Part shown: one piece after another, positions 13,301 to 28,300 of the stretch | Layout: every line of letters begins with the position of its first letter | How positions within the stretch are numbered: position 1 is the stretch's first letter | Source: Membranipora membranacea | Lineage: Eukaryota; Bryozoa; Gymnolaemata; Cheilostomatida; Membraniporidae | Assembly (NCBI GenBank): GCA_914767715.1 | Contig: OU612066.1 | Location: forward strand, 7,633,001 to 7,697,000 | DNA length: 64,000 nucleotides | Direction of reading: 5' to 3' | Notes under the pieces: model-generated | The model's input: only the letters and a program-made list of their open reading frames with translations | The model's database searches: none | Told to the model about the DNA's origin: nothing | Made by a program: the position numbers and the translations under genes

Positions 13301-16300
13301 TTTCTGTCACCCCATGTGGAGAAGTACTGATTGAGGGCATCATAGAGACTCTCATACAAGTCATCTAGGTTCAGTAGAATCACAGGCTTTCCCATATCCA
13401 TACAGGTCTTAATTCTGTATATGTTATGGCACACCTAGATAACAGATTATTGTCAAAATCTCAAATCTTTCAGCAATAGATATCTGTACTTATCGAAATG
13501 AAGTAAAAAGTTGGAGTAAGTAAACAAATCAGATGTGAAGAAACCAGTATACCTGAGTATATGAAACATCATCAGGGAATTTGCTGCCGAACACAACTTC
13601 TGGCTGTCGATCATGTGACTTGAAGTTATCCAGTATGATGCTCAATACACTGAGATTCTCTGTGAGGATCAACAGATATCGGCTCTCAATCCTGTATGCA
13701 AATGAACATGAGTTGTCTTCACACTGTACTATATTCGAATGAATAAGATGCATTGTCATATGTAAGCCAATCTTAAACAATGGAAACATTAAGTGTCATG
13801 AGAGATATATACAGTAGTTAGGGGTTATATGTGAGTTGCTTTTTTAAACTGCAAATTACCTTTTCTCTGAAGTCCACAGGTAGCCAGGAGGTATTTCAGT
13901 CTGGCAGTCATTGGCAGTACATAAAGCTCTCTCCCCTCTTCCCAATTCACTCTGTATCTGCTCTTTACAACACTGACCAGCATAGTGATCTCCACAGGGT
14001 AAGGTGTATGGTTTATCCATCTTCTTTCCACACATATCACAACAGCTGAAATGATGTAAAATATAGATGGAATGAAAATAGAATAACATGGAAAATTGAT
14101 CGCAAAGACACCTAACTTTTCGGACAATAAAAGTGTGGAAAGTTGACAAAGAATGTTTAAATTCTATGTGGCTACTGATAGATAATTACATAAACTTAAA
14201 AACTCACAGTCTGACAAGGTTATCCTCTCCTGACAGACTTGATTCTATCAGACCAATAGAGTCGATAGGAGGTCTGCCGTCTGCCTGCATCGCCAGCGTG
14301 TCCAAAGTTGGACAAAACTTTTCAAATATGTCCATTGGGTCGAATCCAGTCTCTGGATCAAAACCACCAAAGTTGCGCCTGATGCTGTGCTCTAATTGGT
14401 TCCTGTTCAGTTTTCCAGTTCTCCCAGCAAAGTTCACAACCATTTTCATTAAACTGGAAATTTTATCAAAGACATTATCATCAACTCAATAATCAGAGGA
14501 GACAACAAACAATTTTTACTGATACAATTCAGAAGGTTAAAAGCGAACAGCATTACGTTGTTGGTGGCAGAATAAAACCAACAAACATACACATAATTTT
14601 GGTTCTTTCAAACCTGTAAAAGTCCCGCAGCCCAAAGAACTCTGTGAGATCTCTCTCTTTTGATTTCTTAGCTTTGCAGATTTCCAGGTAACCTTCTGCT
14701 AGAGGGCCTATAAATGGCATCACACCAACATCACGGGAGCTGCGACAGATCTCCCTGTGAAAAAAACCAACATTTGAATTACACCATTTTGCAGACACCA
14801 TGTAAAAACCTCATCTTGTCATGGCTGTATGGGAGCGTTTTACTTTGAATGTTTCTCTAGGTCCGATAAAACAACACCTATATATAAGTTTTCCATACCT
14901 AGAAATTTTATTGCTGCACATGATCAGAAAGTTTATGGTCCTTCTAAAGATTTAAGATAAAGGCAGATGACTCTTCAAAATTGAAAGCAGAGATACTTAC
15001 ATGGCTATGTCAGACAACTCATTTGGATCTGGTGTGCCACGCTGGACAAATATACCCCTGTTCATCTTAGCTGGATCTAACGCCCAGTTAGATATACCAA
15101 CAAAAGCACACTTCATCCAGTCCTCTGGTTTCTGATTCCCTTCACAGCCGTCCTCCAGCAATGGATGTAGTGTCTAAGAGAAAACATAAGAGTCCTTAGC
15201 AGCTTAACTAAGACAAGCTTATAAGTAGGTAAATGTATGTGCTAACTCCTAATACTGTACATGCTAAAGAATATTGGTCACTTTGAGAAGGAAACAAGTT
15301 ACAACACTGCCATATTTAGTTGGGAATATTGTCAGTTATGAGTCGTATTGATTACCAGGCTGAAAATAAACCATGGGAAATGGACAAGATCAAAGATTAG
15401 GCTAGTGGATGTAAAAGCATTGTTTGTACAGTAAGTTGTGTATCATGCTATTTCTCCATACTCAGGGTACTATGCGAAGGATGGAACAGTTTGTCTCCTT
15501 GCATTCCCTCACCTTGAGTGGCATGTTCTCTGAATCTTCAGCTAAGCCTACTTCATCCAGAACAACAACTGAGACAAACACGTCCAGATCTTGTCCCTCC
15601 TGGAACTTTGAACAGTGATTGAACACTCCCACAATACCAGCTGGTGTGGCGTGTCTGCTGCATTGGAATGATACCATGTAAGTCTACAACAACAAAGGGA
15701 AGGAAGGGCTAAAGGTTGGATGCATTGGTATCAGAGACTATAGATATAGAGACCTTCCACTTGCCATGATAACGTATATAACCAATGCGAACACATTGAA
15801 AATTAGGCTCCGCCCCTTTCTGGTGGTAATCGCTTGGAGGTAAGCGTACCCAGTGCTATGAATTTACTATCAAAAGTTGACAAGGTGAATGATTTAGTTG
15901 TTTATTTTATAAGTACATTCACACAAAACTCTCAATAATATCAACTGGGACAAATGAAACCTAAGAAGTGACTTTTATATAATATGGGCGGCCATAGGCA
16001 TCAAGGAAACAAAATACTTGGTGGATGATAAAACCTTTTGGTATTGTAGCCCCCATATGTATAGACAATTGAATATTCAATGTGAAAATAGTTAAATGTG
16101 AACAAGCACACTCTGGTCAGCATTCGTAAACTCGCTCAAATTCTCACAAGGCGCCACCATCAAATACGCAGATGATACGACTACCTACTATCCGCTGAAG
16201 AAATCCACTACTGAGACCACTAGCTGCACTCGATCAGAAGTCGACTTTGTACCTCCTGAAGTCGGACAACAACTAATCAGAGAGTGCGGTGATTGGGCTT

Positions 16301-19300
16301 ATCGGAATAAGATGCGTCTTAATGTCCAAAAAACCAAGTCGCTCAATGTATCCCTCAGAAAATCTCTAAACATGAATTCTGAACTCGTTATGAACACCAA
16401 CCAGAGCGTCACTAACGTCTCAAGTACAAAATTACTAGGCGTGACACTTGATAGCCACCTTACATTCAGCGAACATGTGTCCGAGGTACGAAAGGCTGCA
16501 AACCGTAAAATCCACGGATTGTTAGTCCTGAAACAATCTGGGGTTAACACAGAAACACTTGTGATGATGTACAGAGCCCAAATACTGCCAACAATAACCT
16601 ACTCAGCTCCAGCTTGGTTTCCTTTCTTAGCAGACTATCTCAGGAACTAGCTGGAAAAGATCCAGAAACTAGCACTGCGAATAATTTTCAATGACCTTGA
16701 ACATTATATCGATAGACTCAACGCTGCTAAGTTAACACCACTTTGCGATTTACTCCATGACGTATGCTCAACCTATGTGCTGAGAATCGTCAATAATCCA
16801 GAACATCTGCTGAGAAACCGCCTAAATAACAAAACGAACGTAAGACCACAGAGATCTGTAAGAAAGTGTCAAACTGATGTGTATATAAAACGGTCACGAA
16901 CTGTGAAATGTAGCAAGGCAATCTTAAAAAACAAAGACTATCTAGCCTAACAAGTTTAAATTGTTTCTGTTTTTACAATTTATTATTTTCTCTCTCCAAG
17001 GGGGCTTTTTATCTCGATGTAAACATCTTTGGACAAAGAGTATAAATTAAACAAACAAACAAACAAAAAGCACTGATGTTATATTCTCCAGTTCCGGTGA
17101 CTGAATTGAATTCATCAGTTAGGCCAGCACAGAAACTTTCTATAGCAAAGGTCTGAGAAAAGTATCATCCTCAAAAAGTCAAAGTTTTCCCGTTTAAAGT
17201 CAGCATATTGCTGGTTGTTGCCTGAAGATATGTGCTTTGAACTAGTCTGAATCTGTCTATGAAACCCAAACAAGTTTTCAAGGCGATTTGTAAAAGAAGC
17301 TTTTCATAGCCCCAACCATCCCACAATAACTTTGAGGCAGAGAGGGAGGTCTTCTATCTCTCAATGCAGTAAATTCTTTACATTTGTCAGCATTGAATTG
17401 TCAGTATGAATCTGCTGACGATGCACTTTACTCTGATGCCATTCTTACTTCAGTTTTGAATGTGTGTGTATGGTTGGTACTAGTCACCATGATTAAATTT
17501 GTTTATATTAATCTTAGAGCATATATTAACAAACAAAAAGAAGCCCTCTTCCTCTTGTCCTCACACATGAAAACTTTGTCCATGAAACTCATCACAACAG
17601 CTAACCTATGTCAGGCCATCATTACATCGCAGTGGGCAACAATGATGGATTATACTGCACAGCCCCCTTACTTTCTTACAAAAATACAGGCCTGTATAAT
17701 ATAAATATCTGGCTAAGAATGCAATAACAAGTTGATAGTGACTTTGTTGCTGTCTGATCTGGTTTTGTCATTGTGGTTATTTTGCCTCAAATAACTCAGG
17801 TGAAAAACCTGAAATTTTATTGAGAAACCCATTGCTGTCCAAGGCAGCAGCGCTTACTTTACAACCAGTAGTGGGCGTGACCGTTAAATAAAGCTGATTG
17901 GCTATTCGCATTTTACGCGCAAGTGGAAGGTCTCTATATCTATAGTCTCTGTTGGTATAATATATTATATTGGTTGAATGTATTACAAATATTAATTTGG
18001 TCAGTTCAGAATGACAGATTAGAATAAATCAAATCCTTACATTGTTTTTTATAGTAATGTTTGGTGCGGGTCGAGTCAGATGTCAGTCAGATAATGCTTA
18101 CCCGCTTCATCCTCTTGAAAAGCTCCTTCTTGGAGCTGTTGCCCTTCATGGCATCTATCACCATAGATTTAGACAGTGACTTTGAGCTTCCTGGTTTACC
18201 AACCACAAACAAAGGAATCCTGTTCTCAATGCAGATGATCATCATAAACACATTTTCATTCAGAGCTTTGTTCATGGCTATGTTTACATGTTGTTCTTTA
18301 TCAATTACTTCACGAATGAACATATCCTGACACCTAAACAAACAGATTGTTATAAATTAGGGTAGATTGCTAAGCTAAGCTTCATATCAGGATAGACAAA
18401 GACAACTTCTCTTTATAAGGTTGATACGTACCTCTTGCCTGAAGGGTTGTGCTAACTGTATTGCCTGTAAAAGCTTAATGACATTCAACACAGGACTTTT
18501 TAGTTGTATGTCTCAGGTATGGCTTATGAATAAGTAAGGAAAAAATAACAATGAAACATGCTACACCTGAATTGAGTCGACTCTTTTGATATTGCAAACA
18601 GTAACTTACAGTTCGATCTGGTTGAAGAGGTATTCACTTCCTTTAGTGTCTTCGATTCCTATCAACTCCTCTAGCTGACCACTGATATGACGAGCATACT
18701 TCACCCTAGTATCATCTTCTAGTCTGGCCAGGTAGCATACTCCAATAGCGAGAACAAGACTACGGGATGAGTAGTCCCTCTGAAGAGTAGGGAATATATT
18801 AGTAGTGCAAATTGCTCTTGGTGAAACTGCCATTGAATTAAAAATGTTTATATCATCCAACATGATCTCTCAAAGCTTTTTAAATCGGTGACATTAAAAA
18901 AACAGCTACGATGACAAATGTAACAGATGGCATGCGTTTGAGCTTATGGGTTCGGATTGACTGTGACATGGATTGGAAGTTGTGTCTTTGGTTGCACTAC
19001 CTGTCCAGCAACAGGCTCTGCATCCTCATTATCTTTTCCATCTAGGAGTACAACCTTATCCACTGCCCCATCAATAGCTTTGAATAAGTATTTCCTTTGT
19101 TTGTAGAACCAGTTGGCTACATCCAGCAGTCTCTGAATGTCCCTCAGACTTACAAAACTACATTCATCCTACAAAACACACTGAAATTTTAGTACATTGA
19201 TACCTAGAAAGATTATGTAAATGTGGCGGTACCTGTAAATTGCTGAACAGCCTGAACGGGCTGAACGGACTGAACAGCCTCAGACTACTATTTGTTTGAT

Positions 19301-22300
19301 TCTTTACATGAATGTTTAATTGTGCAAAGCCTGGAGAAGTCCTTACATTCTGCACATTAATTTGTTTATTTTAAGTTTGCATTCGCCTTGGTTTTTTTCG
19401 ATTTTTCGGCGTTACACTAGTGAATGGATGGAAAGCTTTGTTGGGGTGGAACCCCCAGCCCCCCCCCTCCCCCCATAACGAAGCTTGTCAAGACTGGCTA
19501 CATGGAAGGTTAAGCTGGATAGTTTTTCTGGTTACCCAAACACCATTTGATTTCGTCAGAATTGGCACATTGATTGCTTCATTTGCTTGCCCTAAATTGG
19601 TTACATAAGGTTCAACCAGGTACTTAGTGACTTGTTAAATCATTTGGCTAGGAGGAGTGTGTTTGAGAAGTGATAGTCAGCCAGAGGAAAGAATACAAAT
19701 AATAATTTGAGTCTGAGAAATTCTTCAGCTGTTCAGTCCGTTCTGTCTGTTCAGCAATTTACAGTTACCGGTAAATGTGGTGGAAGAAATAATCAAAATG
19801 TTGTGTTAATTCGAGCATCAAACCAGATAGTATTGTTTTTGTCATATTCTCCTCACCTTCTGTTCTCTCATGAAGGATTGGGTCCTTGTCAGTATATCAG
19901 CCACTTTATTGGTGTGTGGTCCAAAATTTAATCCACCTTCTCCAGATGTTTGATTCTGAAAGACCAAGAAAATCACATCATTAAAGGGGTGTACCTCAAT
20001 ATCAACACAACATAACATCAGTATAATAGTAGTTCATCAGGGACCAAACATTTCGTTGGCAAACAGTTAGGCACTGCTGTTGTTATGCGGTAATTTGACA
20101 GAGAAAAAATTCAAATTTGTTCGGTGTTAAATTTCTGATTGGCAATTTAAATTTTCCCTCCTATGATTGTACTGTACTACACCAATAAAACGCCTGTTCT
20201 ATATACTGAGAACACAGAACAGCCAAGATGCTTTTGACTGTCAAAATCTAACATAATTACAGCAGAAATATAAGCTATAAAACTTTGGTCTGTGTAAAGT
20301 CTTACAGCTATGATAAATAATAGATATCCCAGTTTTGTCTTCTACCAGGACTTGAATTCGCTTTCATGAATGTGATTTGATCGATTAGATTATCATCACA
20401 GCCACATGGAAATCGTGATACCATATTGAATATATTGAAACATTATAATGTTTCATGTTCTCAGATTTTGCAACCTGGCTATAATAGCTTTTTCTCGAAT
20501 AAATTAATGATTATTTCCTTGAGTCAGAAGGGGTACATAGCATCTGAGGGGGCGAGCAGATGCAATTAAAACTTACGAATTTTTTAATCATCTGCCTGAT
20601 ATAAACACATTCCACATCAACTCCATCATCAGTTCGAGATTTGAGAGTACCGAAGTCCCAGACTAGAGGCAGCAGACTCTGTGATAAAGCCTGTACTCTG
20701 TACACCAGATGTCTCATCGGTATTTGTCCTAAATGAATAATGAAAACAACAACTTGGCTTACAATTGTTTGTAAATGCAAGCTATAAGCTGTCTAAGTAA
20801 TTATGTTTACATGATTTCTGGTACATGCCTGCAATGCAGAATGTTGATTTGAGCACTGATGCTGCAAATAAATTTAAAAGCGATGCTGGCTTACCAAACT
20901 TGTCCTTAGTATCCTCTTCGCCGACATTGTACCCCAGACCTGCTTTCTTGAGTTTCTCGATCATTTCACCTGAATGTCTTCTGTATGGATTACAGGCAGC
21001 GATGATCTTCAATCCTGTATTGGCTCTCAGTGGTTCACCTCTTATGCGGCCATCACATAGTATTTCCTTCACCAAACCAATAGCTTCTGTTGTGTTGGCC
21101 TCATCCAGAAATAGGATGGTGTATATAGTAGGTACCTGTAGACATACAGTTTTCCAAGTATGTTACAAATGACATCAAGTTTCCAGTCAAGAGCACATTG
21201 TTTCAATAATGGTGAGACATGCTCACTTTGCGAACAACCCTGAATGAATTTGGTGAAGTCAATGAGCATAAAAACCCACCTGAGAAGATCCATATTCATC
21301 AGCATATTTCTGGCAGCGCTCCTGATTCTGCTGGGCTAGATTTTGAGCCTCAACAACTCTGCTTATGATATCTTCCTCTGATGTTCCGCCATGTATCTGG
21401 AAATGGATAATTTATTGGGTTTAATCATCAAGATCTATTGTGAAAGAAGAAGCTTTTTCCTGGGTAGAGATGACAATGTGACCTGATAGCCTTTGCCAAC
21501 GAGTCATCTAAGCATTATTCAGGGGCCGGAATGCTAGCAAAATATTAGTGCGGTGACTTCATAATTCGTGCAACACAATAATCAATCAATAAATGTCACC
21601 AAATACTAGGTGAATATTTCTCTTTCTCTGCTTTACCGTTGCTTGAAGAATGGGCATAGGCTTGCTGATCTCTAGATATTTATAAGTACGGTGACAATTT
21701 TACATTTCTAGCTACTCAAAGGTCAAAGGCATTTATGGCTACGCTTCACCGAATTAGGATCATTTTGTTGAATACTGTGTGAAATGAGAATCTAGCAGAG
21801 AACTTGCTCTTTCTTCTTCAAGTCTTTATACAAACCAAGGAGTTAAAGATAAACTAACCTTCACAATGATCATTGTGTTGACAGTCTCTTTGAGTGCAGT
21901 GGGAATTTGAAGCTTTGACATGAATTCGATCAACTTGGTCTTTCCACAACCTGTTTCTCCCATGATAATCACTGGTATTTCCACTCTGGAAATGGAAAAG
22001 AAATATGATTTTTATGGTGATGTTCAAACATTGCAGCTGTACTAGGCTCAAAAGCTACCAGCACATCTGATGACTATATTTATAAATGACTTTGAATGCT
22101 AACCTTAGACGTTGATGAATAGCTAATATCTTCTTGGCATTATCCATAGTGAGGACATAGTTCGGATCAGGATCATCATTTTCTGCAAAGGTTGACTCCT
22201 CTTGTCTGACCATCACACCATCTTGTCCCAGAACATCTCGAGAATACTTAAAAGTTTGGACCATAATGTCCCGTAGTTTCTTCAGCTGAGCAGGCCTGGT

Positions 22301-25300
22301 CAAATTGAAATGCAAAAAAATCAAACAAAATACATAAAAAGAGAACATAAGTCAATGCTACCATTCAATCCCATGCCTATTTTGGAAAACAACCATTCAA
22401 GATTTTTTGCTACTTCACCAACTTGAAAATTTCACCTAAATACACCTCTGGAAAATTTTGTATCCACAAAATACAACAAACTGCCTCAAGGGATAAGAGC
22501 GAATATGTTATCCTTCTTCTAAGCATCCTCTATATCAACATCATTATCTATTTAGTTATGTGTTACCTACATTTATGTTTATGAGTTTTCTTTGCCATGT
22601 TTTTGACTCCTAATGGAGAAAATAATTCGAAAAGATTACGGCGGTCAATAAAATGTATTAAAAAAAGTGTCTTCAGACAGCTCCTCTGCTTGTTAGGCAG
22701 TGTGCTGCAACACGTAAGGAATAGCTGCGGCAAATGCTTAATGACTGATTGTGTAATTACTGTGACACTTGATAAGAACTTACCTAAGAAGAGAGTTGAA
22801 GTCTTCAGACATCGGCACGCTGTAACTATCTAGCGCTTGCTTTAAGGGTGTAGGGATACAGTTTGGTACAAGTACTTCTCTAGTTTGACAGTCAACAAGA
22901 CTCAATGAATTGTTTCCACCTAAAAGATATGTAGTCTAATGTGTTGTTTTCGTTGTTTGTTGTACATTGAGCTGGTATTTAAGCAAAAGAATTGACATCA
23001 AAGAAAGATGGCCACTTTTAATGAACAACCTCAGTAGTTCAAGAACTAAGATGAGCTTGAAATAATTTTATATTTCTAACCACACAAGACAATGCGAATT
23101 AAGTTTACCTCTGTTTTCTACAAAGAATCCTAGCGGAGAGAAAGTTACTCCATCTTCATTGAAGAACAGATATGGATGGTTACCACTTTCCCATGTTCTC
23201 TTCATCTCTAGCTGCTCTAAAACATCTCCCCTACCTTGCTCCTGTGCCTGAAAAAAGGTCAGCATTCTGTTCTAAGAAAATCTAAGGTCGGACGCAGAAA
23301 ACATTCTGCTAATAGAAATAGAATTAATATCAAGTCTATGTAGTATTCAAATTTACAGATCAGGTTTAAAGAGAGTATTTTTACCATTACAGAAACGGAA
23401 ACCAATACTTATTATGCAAAGAAACAGTCCCAATGAATCAAGATGAATCAAGATATGTGAATATTTACTCGGCTTACCTCATGTAGATTGAGGCCTGGTG
23501 TTTCCTCTGCTATCTTTAACGATCTTGTGGCAAAATCCTACAAAAAATAGAGAACCTTATGAAAAATATTGCTTGAAACTTAAAATTAACTTTTTTCATC
23601 TTTGAATCGCTGACAAGCGATTGAACTGACAAAAGTTATGCATGTTTCGTAAAAAAAGTGAAACTGTTGAACTATTAAGGGTAAGGGACTATCACTACTA
23701 CAACATTGTGAAATAAAATACCTTGGCCATTCTGAACATGAAGTCAACCACAAAGGCTCTGAATCCTGGTAAGAGATCAGCATTCACTGGTCCACAGAAA
23801 GTAGACATCTCAACTTGAGTGAGCTGCTTACTGAGGAAATAAACATAGTGTCTCAGCTCACTCCATGTCGGATCATCTAACCCACAGTTCCTGTGATTTA
23901 GAAAAGATATCAACATAATTCAAGGCTTTGATTGCAAATGACTCCGATTGGATAGCATTTTCTATGGGGTGAAACTGCACGGACGAGTTGGTGTGCATAC
24001 TATATGCAATAGGCTGCATACAGTTTATACTGTATGTTGCTGTTCCAAGATTTAATTCATATAAGATGGTTACCTTTGTAGATAATAGTTGATGACCACT
24101 GACTTACCTGATGAGCAGGTTGAGAGCAGCTTGAGGGTCAGTGAATGCATCCTCAGCCTTCTGAAACAGTCTATCATTGCGATTTTTACAGTCCAGATAT
24201 TTGATGACTAGCTGCCATCGGCTTTCCTTTAAAACATCTCCATCAAACTCGTCAAAGTCTGCTATGTAATAATATAATAATTATGGAATTGAAAGCTATG
24301 ACAATGTGGAGTTTTACAATCTCAACGAGACGTGATAGTTGAAAACACATACCTAGTATTACTAATACAAGGTATGTAAAACACAGTAGTTGCTTTCATA
24401 TTTGCTAATGACCATACATAGAGTTACAGATTCTCTAAAGAGCTTTGACTTGGCTGAAAACAACCTACGATAACTTACCAGGTCTGTTAGCTGAGGTATA
24501 GATATCAGCAGCTTGTTGCGGTGTAATACAATGAGTTGTAGGAAGATAATCCATCACCTCATGAGAACATTGCCCATCCTACAAGGGTAATATGTAAGTT
24601 TTATGCACATGGCTATCTATTCATGGTTACGGGAACACAATTCTTCACTTTCATCAGACAAAGGTTCAGATATGCTAACCACTCTTAAAAAATATTTTAT
24701 GAAGCTGCCAATAATCACCAGTGGCCTGTTTCTTTAAGTTAAAATTTTAGTTTTTCACAATTGGATTAGTTTTTTTGACTTGGTGCTCCCTCTCCTGATG
24801 TGTTTTTTTTACAAATGAGACTTAGACATGTCTCGCAAAAATGAACTTACCTTTCTGGTGTACGGCATACATTCAATGATGTAGTATTGAGTTGGCTGTA
24901 ATTGCCAGACGACCCCTTCTGAGTTCACAATGCTTCTCAGTATAATGAGATTGAACAGCAGCTCATCAGCTCCAGTTTCTACTTCATGAGCTATATCTAC
25001 ATGTATAGTATGATGTTGGGTGTCTGTATACCCATTACCCAGCTCAGTATTGAGCCTAGCTATAATACTGTCAGTGTCTATGGTCTTGTATATTGGTATT
25101 GTGATGTCTCGACCTTTGAGTTTCGCCGTCTCGCGTACTTGCTGACATAATTTGCTCTTCTTCAATGACTTTCCAACTCCAGCTCTAGTTGATCTTATGA
25201 GCCTTGCTGATGACCTATAAGAGAAAATGAAATTCTTCCATCAGTAAAATGTAACCTGCACCCTTACCACAGTATTGAAACACTGTGAATAGGATCAAAA

Positions 25301-28300
25301 TATGGATAATTCAATTCAAATACATAATAATGTTTACCCACAGGCTAAAATGTAACAAGAGACTACCTGTTTGTACCCACATTTCACCTGTTTGGATACA
25401 TGTCCTCATATTACTGTTTTGATTTGCTTACTACTTGTTTTGTTCAGCATAACTATTACCTATTTGGATCAACCATATAACCTGTTTCGATGAATTATTA
25501 CCTGTTTGGATCGACAGAGCATGCTGACACCTTAACAGCATCAGGTAGAGTGAGAATCTTCTGGACATATGACTGCAGTTGCTTTGGTTCAGCCAGCTGC
25601 ATATTTTTCACCAGGTGTTTGTCAAGATAGGCTCTAATTCTGGCGTCCCTCTTCTCCTCAGCATATATAAATGCCAAACCGTAGGTTTTCACAGTATCGT
25701 CGGCAGTGTTAGTGAGACGAGTTTCGATATATCTACACACATCATAGCCAAGTAGGTGACAGTTCACCATGCAGTAGAATGATAGCGGATCATTGAGTGC
25801 TCTATTCATGAACAAGCGTACCTGAAATTGACCCCAAAAAAAACTTGAACACACCCAAAATGTTTCCACTTGTGTTTAGACCATAGGTTTAATAATAAAC
25901 CTAGACAGGACACCATATACAGCTGAACGGAGGCAATTAATTGTGGGTGACATAACGACGATGGTAAAAGTGTTTAAAGTGTATTTCAATTTTCACATCA
26001 GTTTGATATTTTAGTACTAGTACAAACATAAAACTATTTGGGGTCAAATATACATTAAACAAAAGCCACTCCTACTCCTATAAGATATACTTCTGAAGAT
26101 CAAAAGTTGAAATTTGGCCTAATTGAGTCTAAACCATAGACTTAATAATAAACATGGAAGGACTCTATGTGGAGCATTAGCATTGAGGAACTCAATTGTG
26201 GGTTACGCAACGACATTGGAAGGTGTAGAAGCAATTGATGCTATCATTGATTAACTGTTATCAATCAAGGTTTTTTGTTGATAACTCAATCAATTTGGTC
26301 AGATTTTAAGTTTTAAAAATACAAAAATAATTTTAGAAGAAGAAATAACAGGATAAAGTCGATAACAAGATGCTGCGCTGCGCATTGTAAAGCAATTATC
26401 AAACTCAAAATCCCATCAAAATTAATCAAGTTATGAGCAAAAAGCCTGGATTGTGGGCAGTAAATCAATGATAGCTTAATTGCTTCTACATTTTCCTATG
26501 TCATTATGTCACCATCAACACAAGGCCCCTGCAACTTGCATGCCCTTACTTTGCCAATGTCCAGTATCAACAACCCCATAGTCTGTCAGGCAAATTTGTC
26601 AACATTATTGAATAGCACAATTCTTTTTAATTTTATGTGCTAAGACCTTATCAATATCTAATCAACAAGTGCTTGGATAGTTACTAAGAAATTGTGATAA
26701 GGGCTGTTTTCTCTTTAATCTGGTGGAAATGGCGAGAATTACAAAAAGCGGAAAGTGGGTGTGAAAATTTGGAGGGTCCCACCTAAATAGGGATACTTGG
26801 CAAGTATGGGTGGAATGATGGCTGCACAGGTCAGGGGTTTGAACTTTTAGGCTATCAACTCAGTAGCTTGGGCATAAACTCCTATAAACCAGAGCCCAGA
26901 GGCCATCATTATCATCTCTTTTACTACTTGGTGGTTTGACAGTTCTTTTACGGTACATATTTATTACTACTTGCACCCGCTACGCCTAGATTACTTCACA
27001 CTGAGCTTTCAAGCTTCAGCATGGCTGAGCGATTAGAGTGTTTGATCGCAGAGCGGGAGGTCCAAGTTTAAATTCCGGTGAGGCAACATTAAAAAAAGCA
27101 AGGAGCATGAAGAGGACCCCTTATTTTTATATAACTTATATATATTTTAATATACCACAATAAGAACAGTTTTGTAATAATTTGACTTGTTTCATGTTAA
27201 AAGTATTGCCTTGAAAAGTCATTATGCAGAATGGTAGTGAGCTTGTTGTCAAGGTTACAAAGAAGACATCCACTAATAGCTTGGGTACTTAGGCAACGCT
27301 TTCAACCATTAAAGGGCAACCAAGGTTTCGCAGCAATGCATTAATGGGTAGCAAATAATGTGCTGGGCAGCATCAGCTTTGTGTATTACGCGATGCAAAA
27401 CTCAAAGTAGTTGCTGACTCTAAGCTGGGTAACACTTCAGTTTAGGGGAGGTTCCAAGACTTCGCTGTAATAATTATAGAGCACAGGCTAAATAATAACA
27501 GGAACAGGAAACTGCTATGTGGTATTCTCTTTTAGCTGAGTTTGAGTACTTGATGGAAGAAATGTTTCACAAGAATTCTGGCTGAATAATCATCCGAATT
27601 ATATTTTGTCTTTTTCCCCATGCAGAAGGTGCAATCTGCTATTAATCAATGGCCATCAATGAGAAGGTGTTTGAAACCTTGGTTGCCCTTTAAGTTTGAT
27701 TTCTCCCTGAATGTAAACTACTGATTATCCATAGACAGGCAATCGGCACAATATGGATATCAAGTTTATGCAGGTATGTAGTTCAAGAGGCCGCAGGGAG
27801 GCACTTCCACTCCTGGAAAGGAAAACAAAGTGACCTAAGTGCATAAGCTGGAAATGACCATTAGTCAGCATGTGATACCTCTTCAACTGTAGTTTGCTGA
27901 TTGCAGACAAGTACTTCATTTCTGGTGGGATATGAGTAATCGGGGTCACATTCATATATTGTCAAAACAGTCTGGTAGACTTTAGCTGTAAAAAAATAAT
28001 CATCACATTAGGTTTTTGAGCCATAAGTGTTGGCTCTGGTTTTCTGGTGCTGGTGGTCTCATCCAACAGCCTATCATAGCAGTGCCAACGCATTGGCTGG
28101 GCTTTGGTTCTCATATGATCGAAATGCTAGCATAACCCAATACAGTCAATACACACTGAGACTGATGAGACATTGATCTGATTGCCTACTAGCATGAGCC
28201 TAAAAGCTTAAAGCACAAAATCTTGTTTATAGAATTGCAAACAGAATCCAAACCATTCACCCTTGCTATCATTTCAGCATTTCTTGAATGCCACTAGTAT

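Noticed and set aside
17384-17704. 106-codon plus-strand ORF inside the inverted-repeat transposon, as a transposase
   Set aside because: No transposase motif is visible. The composition looks like a chance frame.
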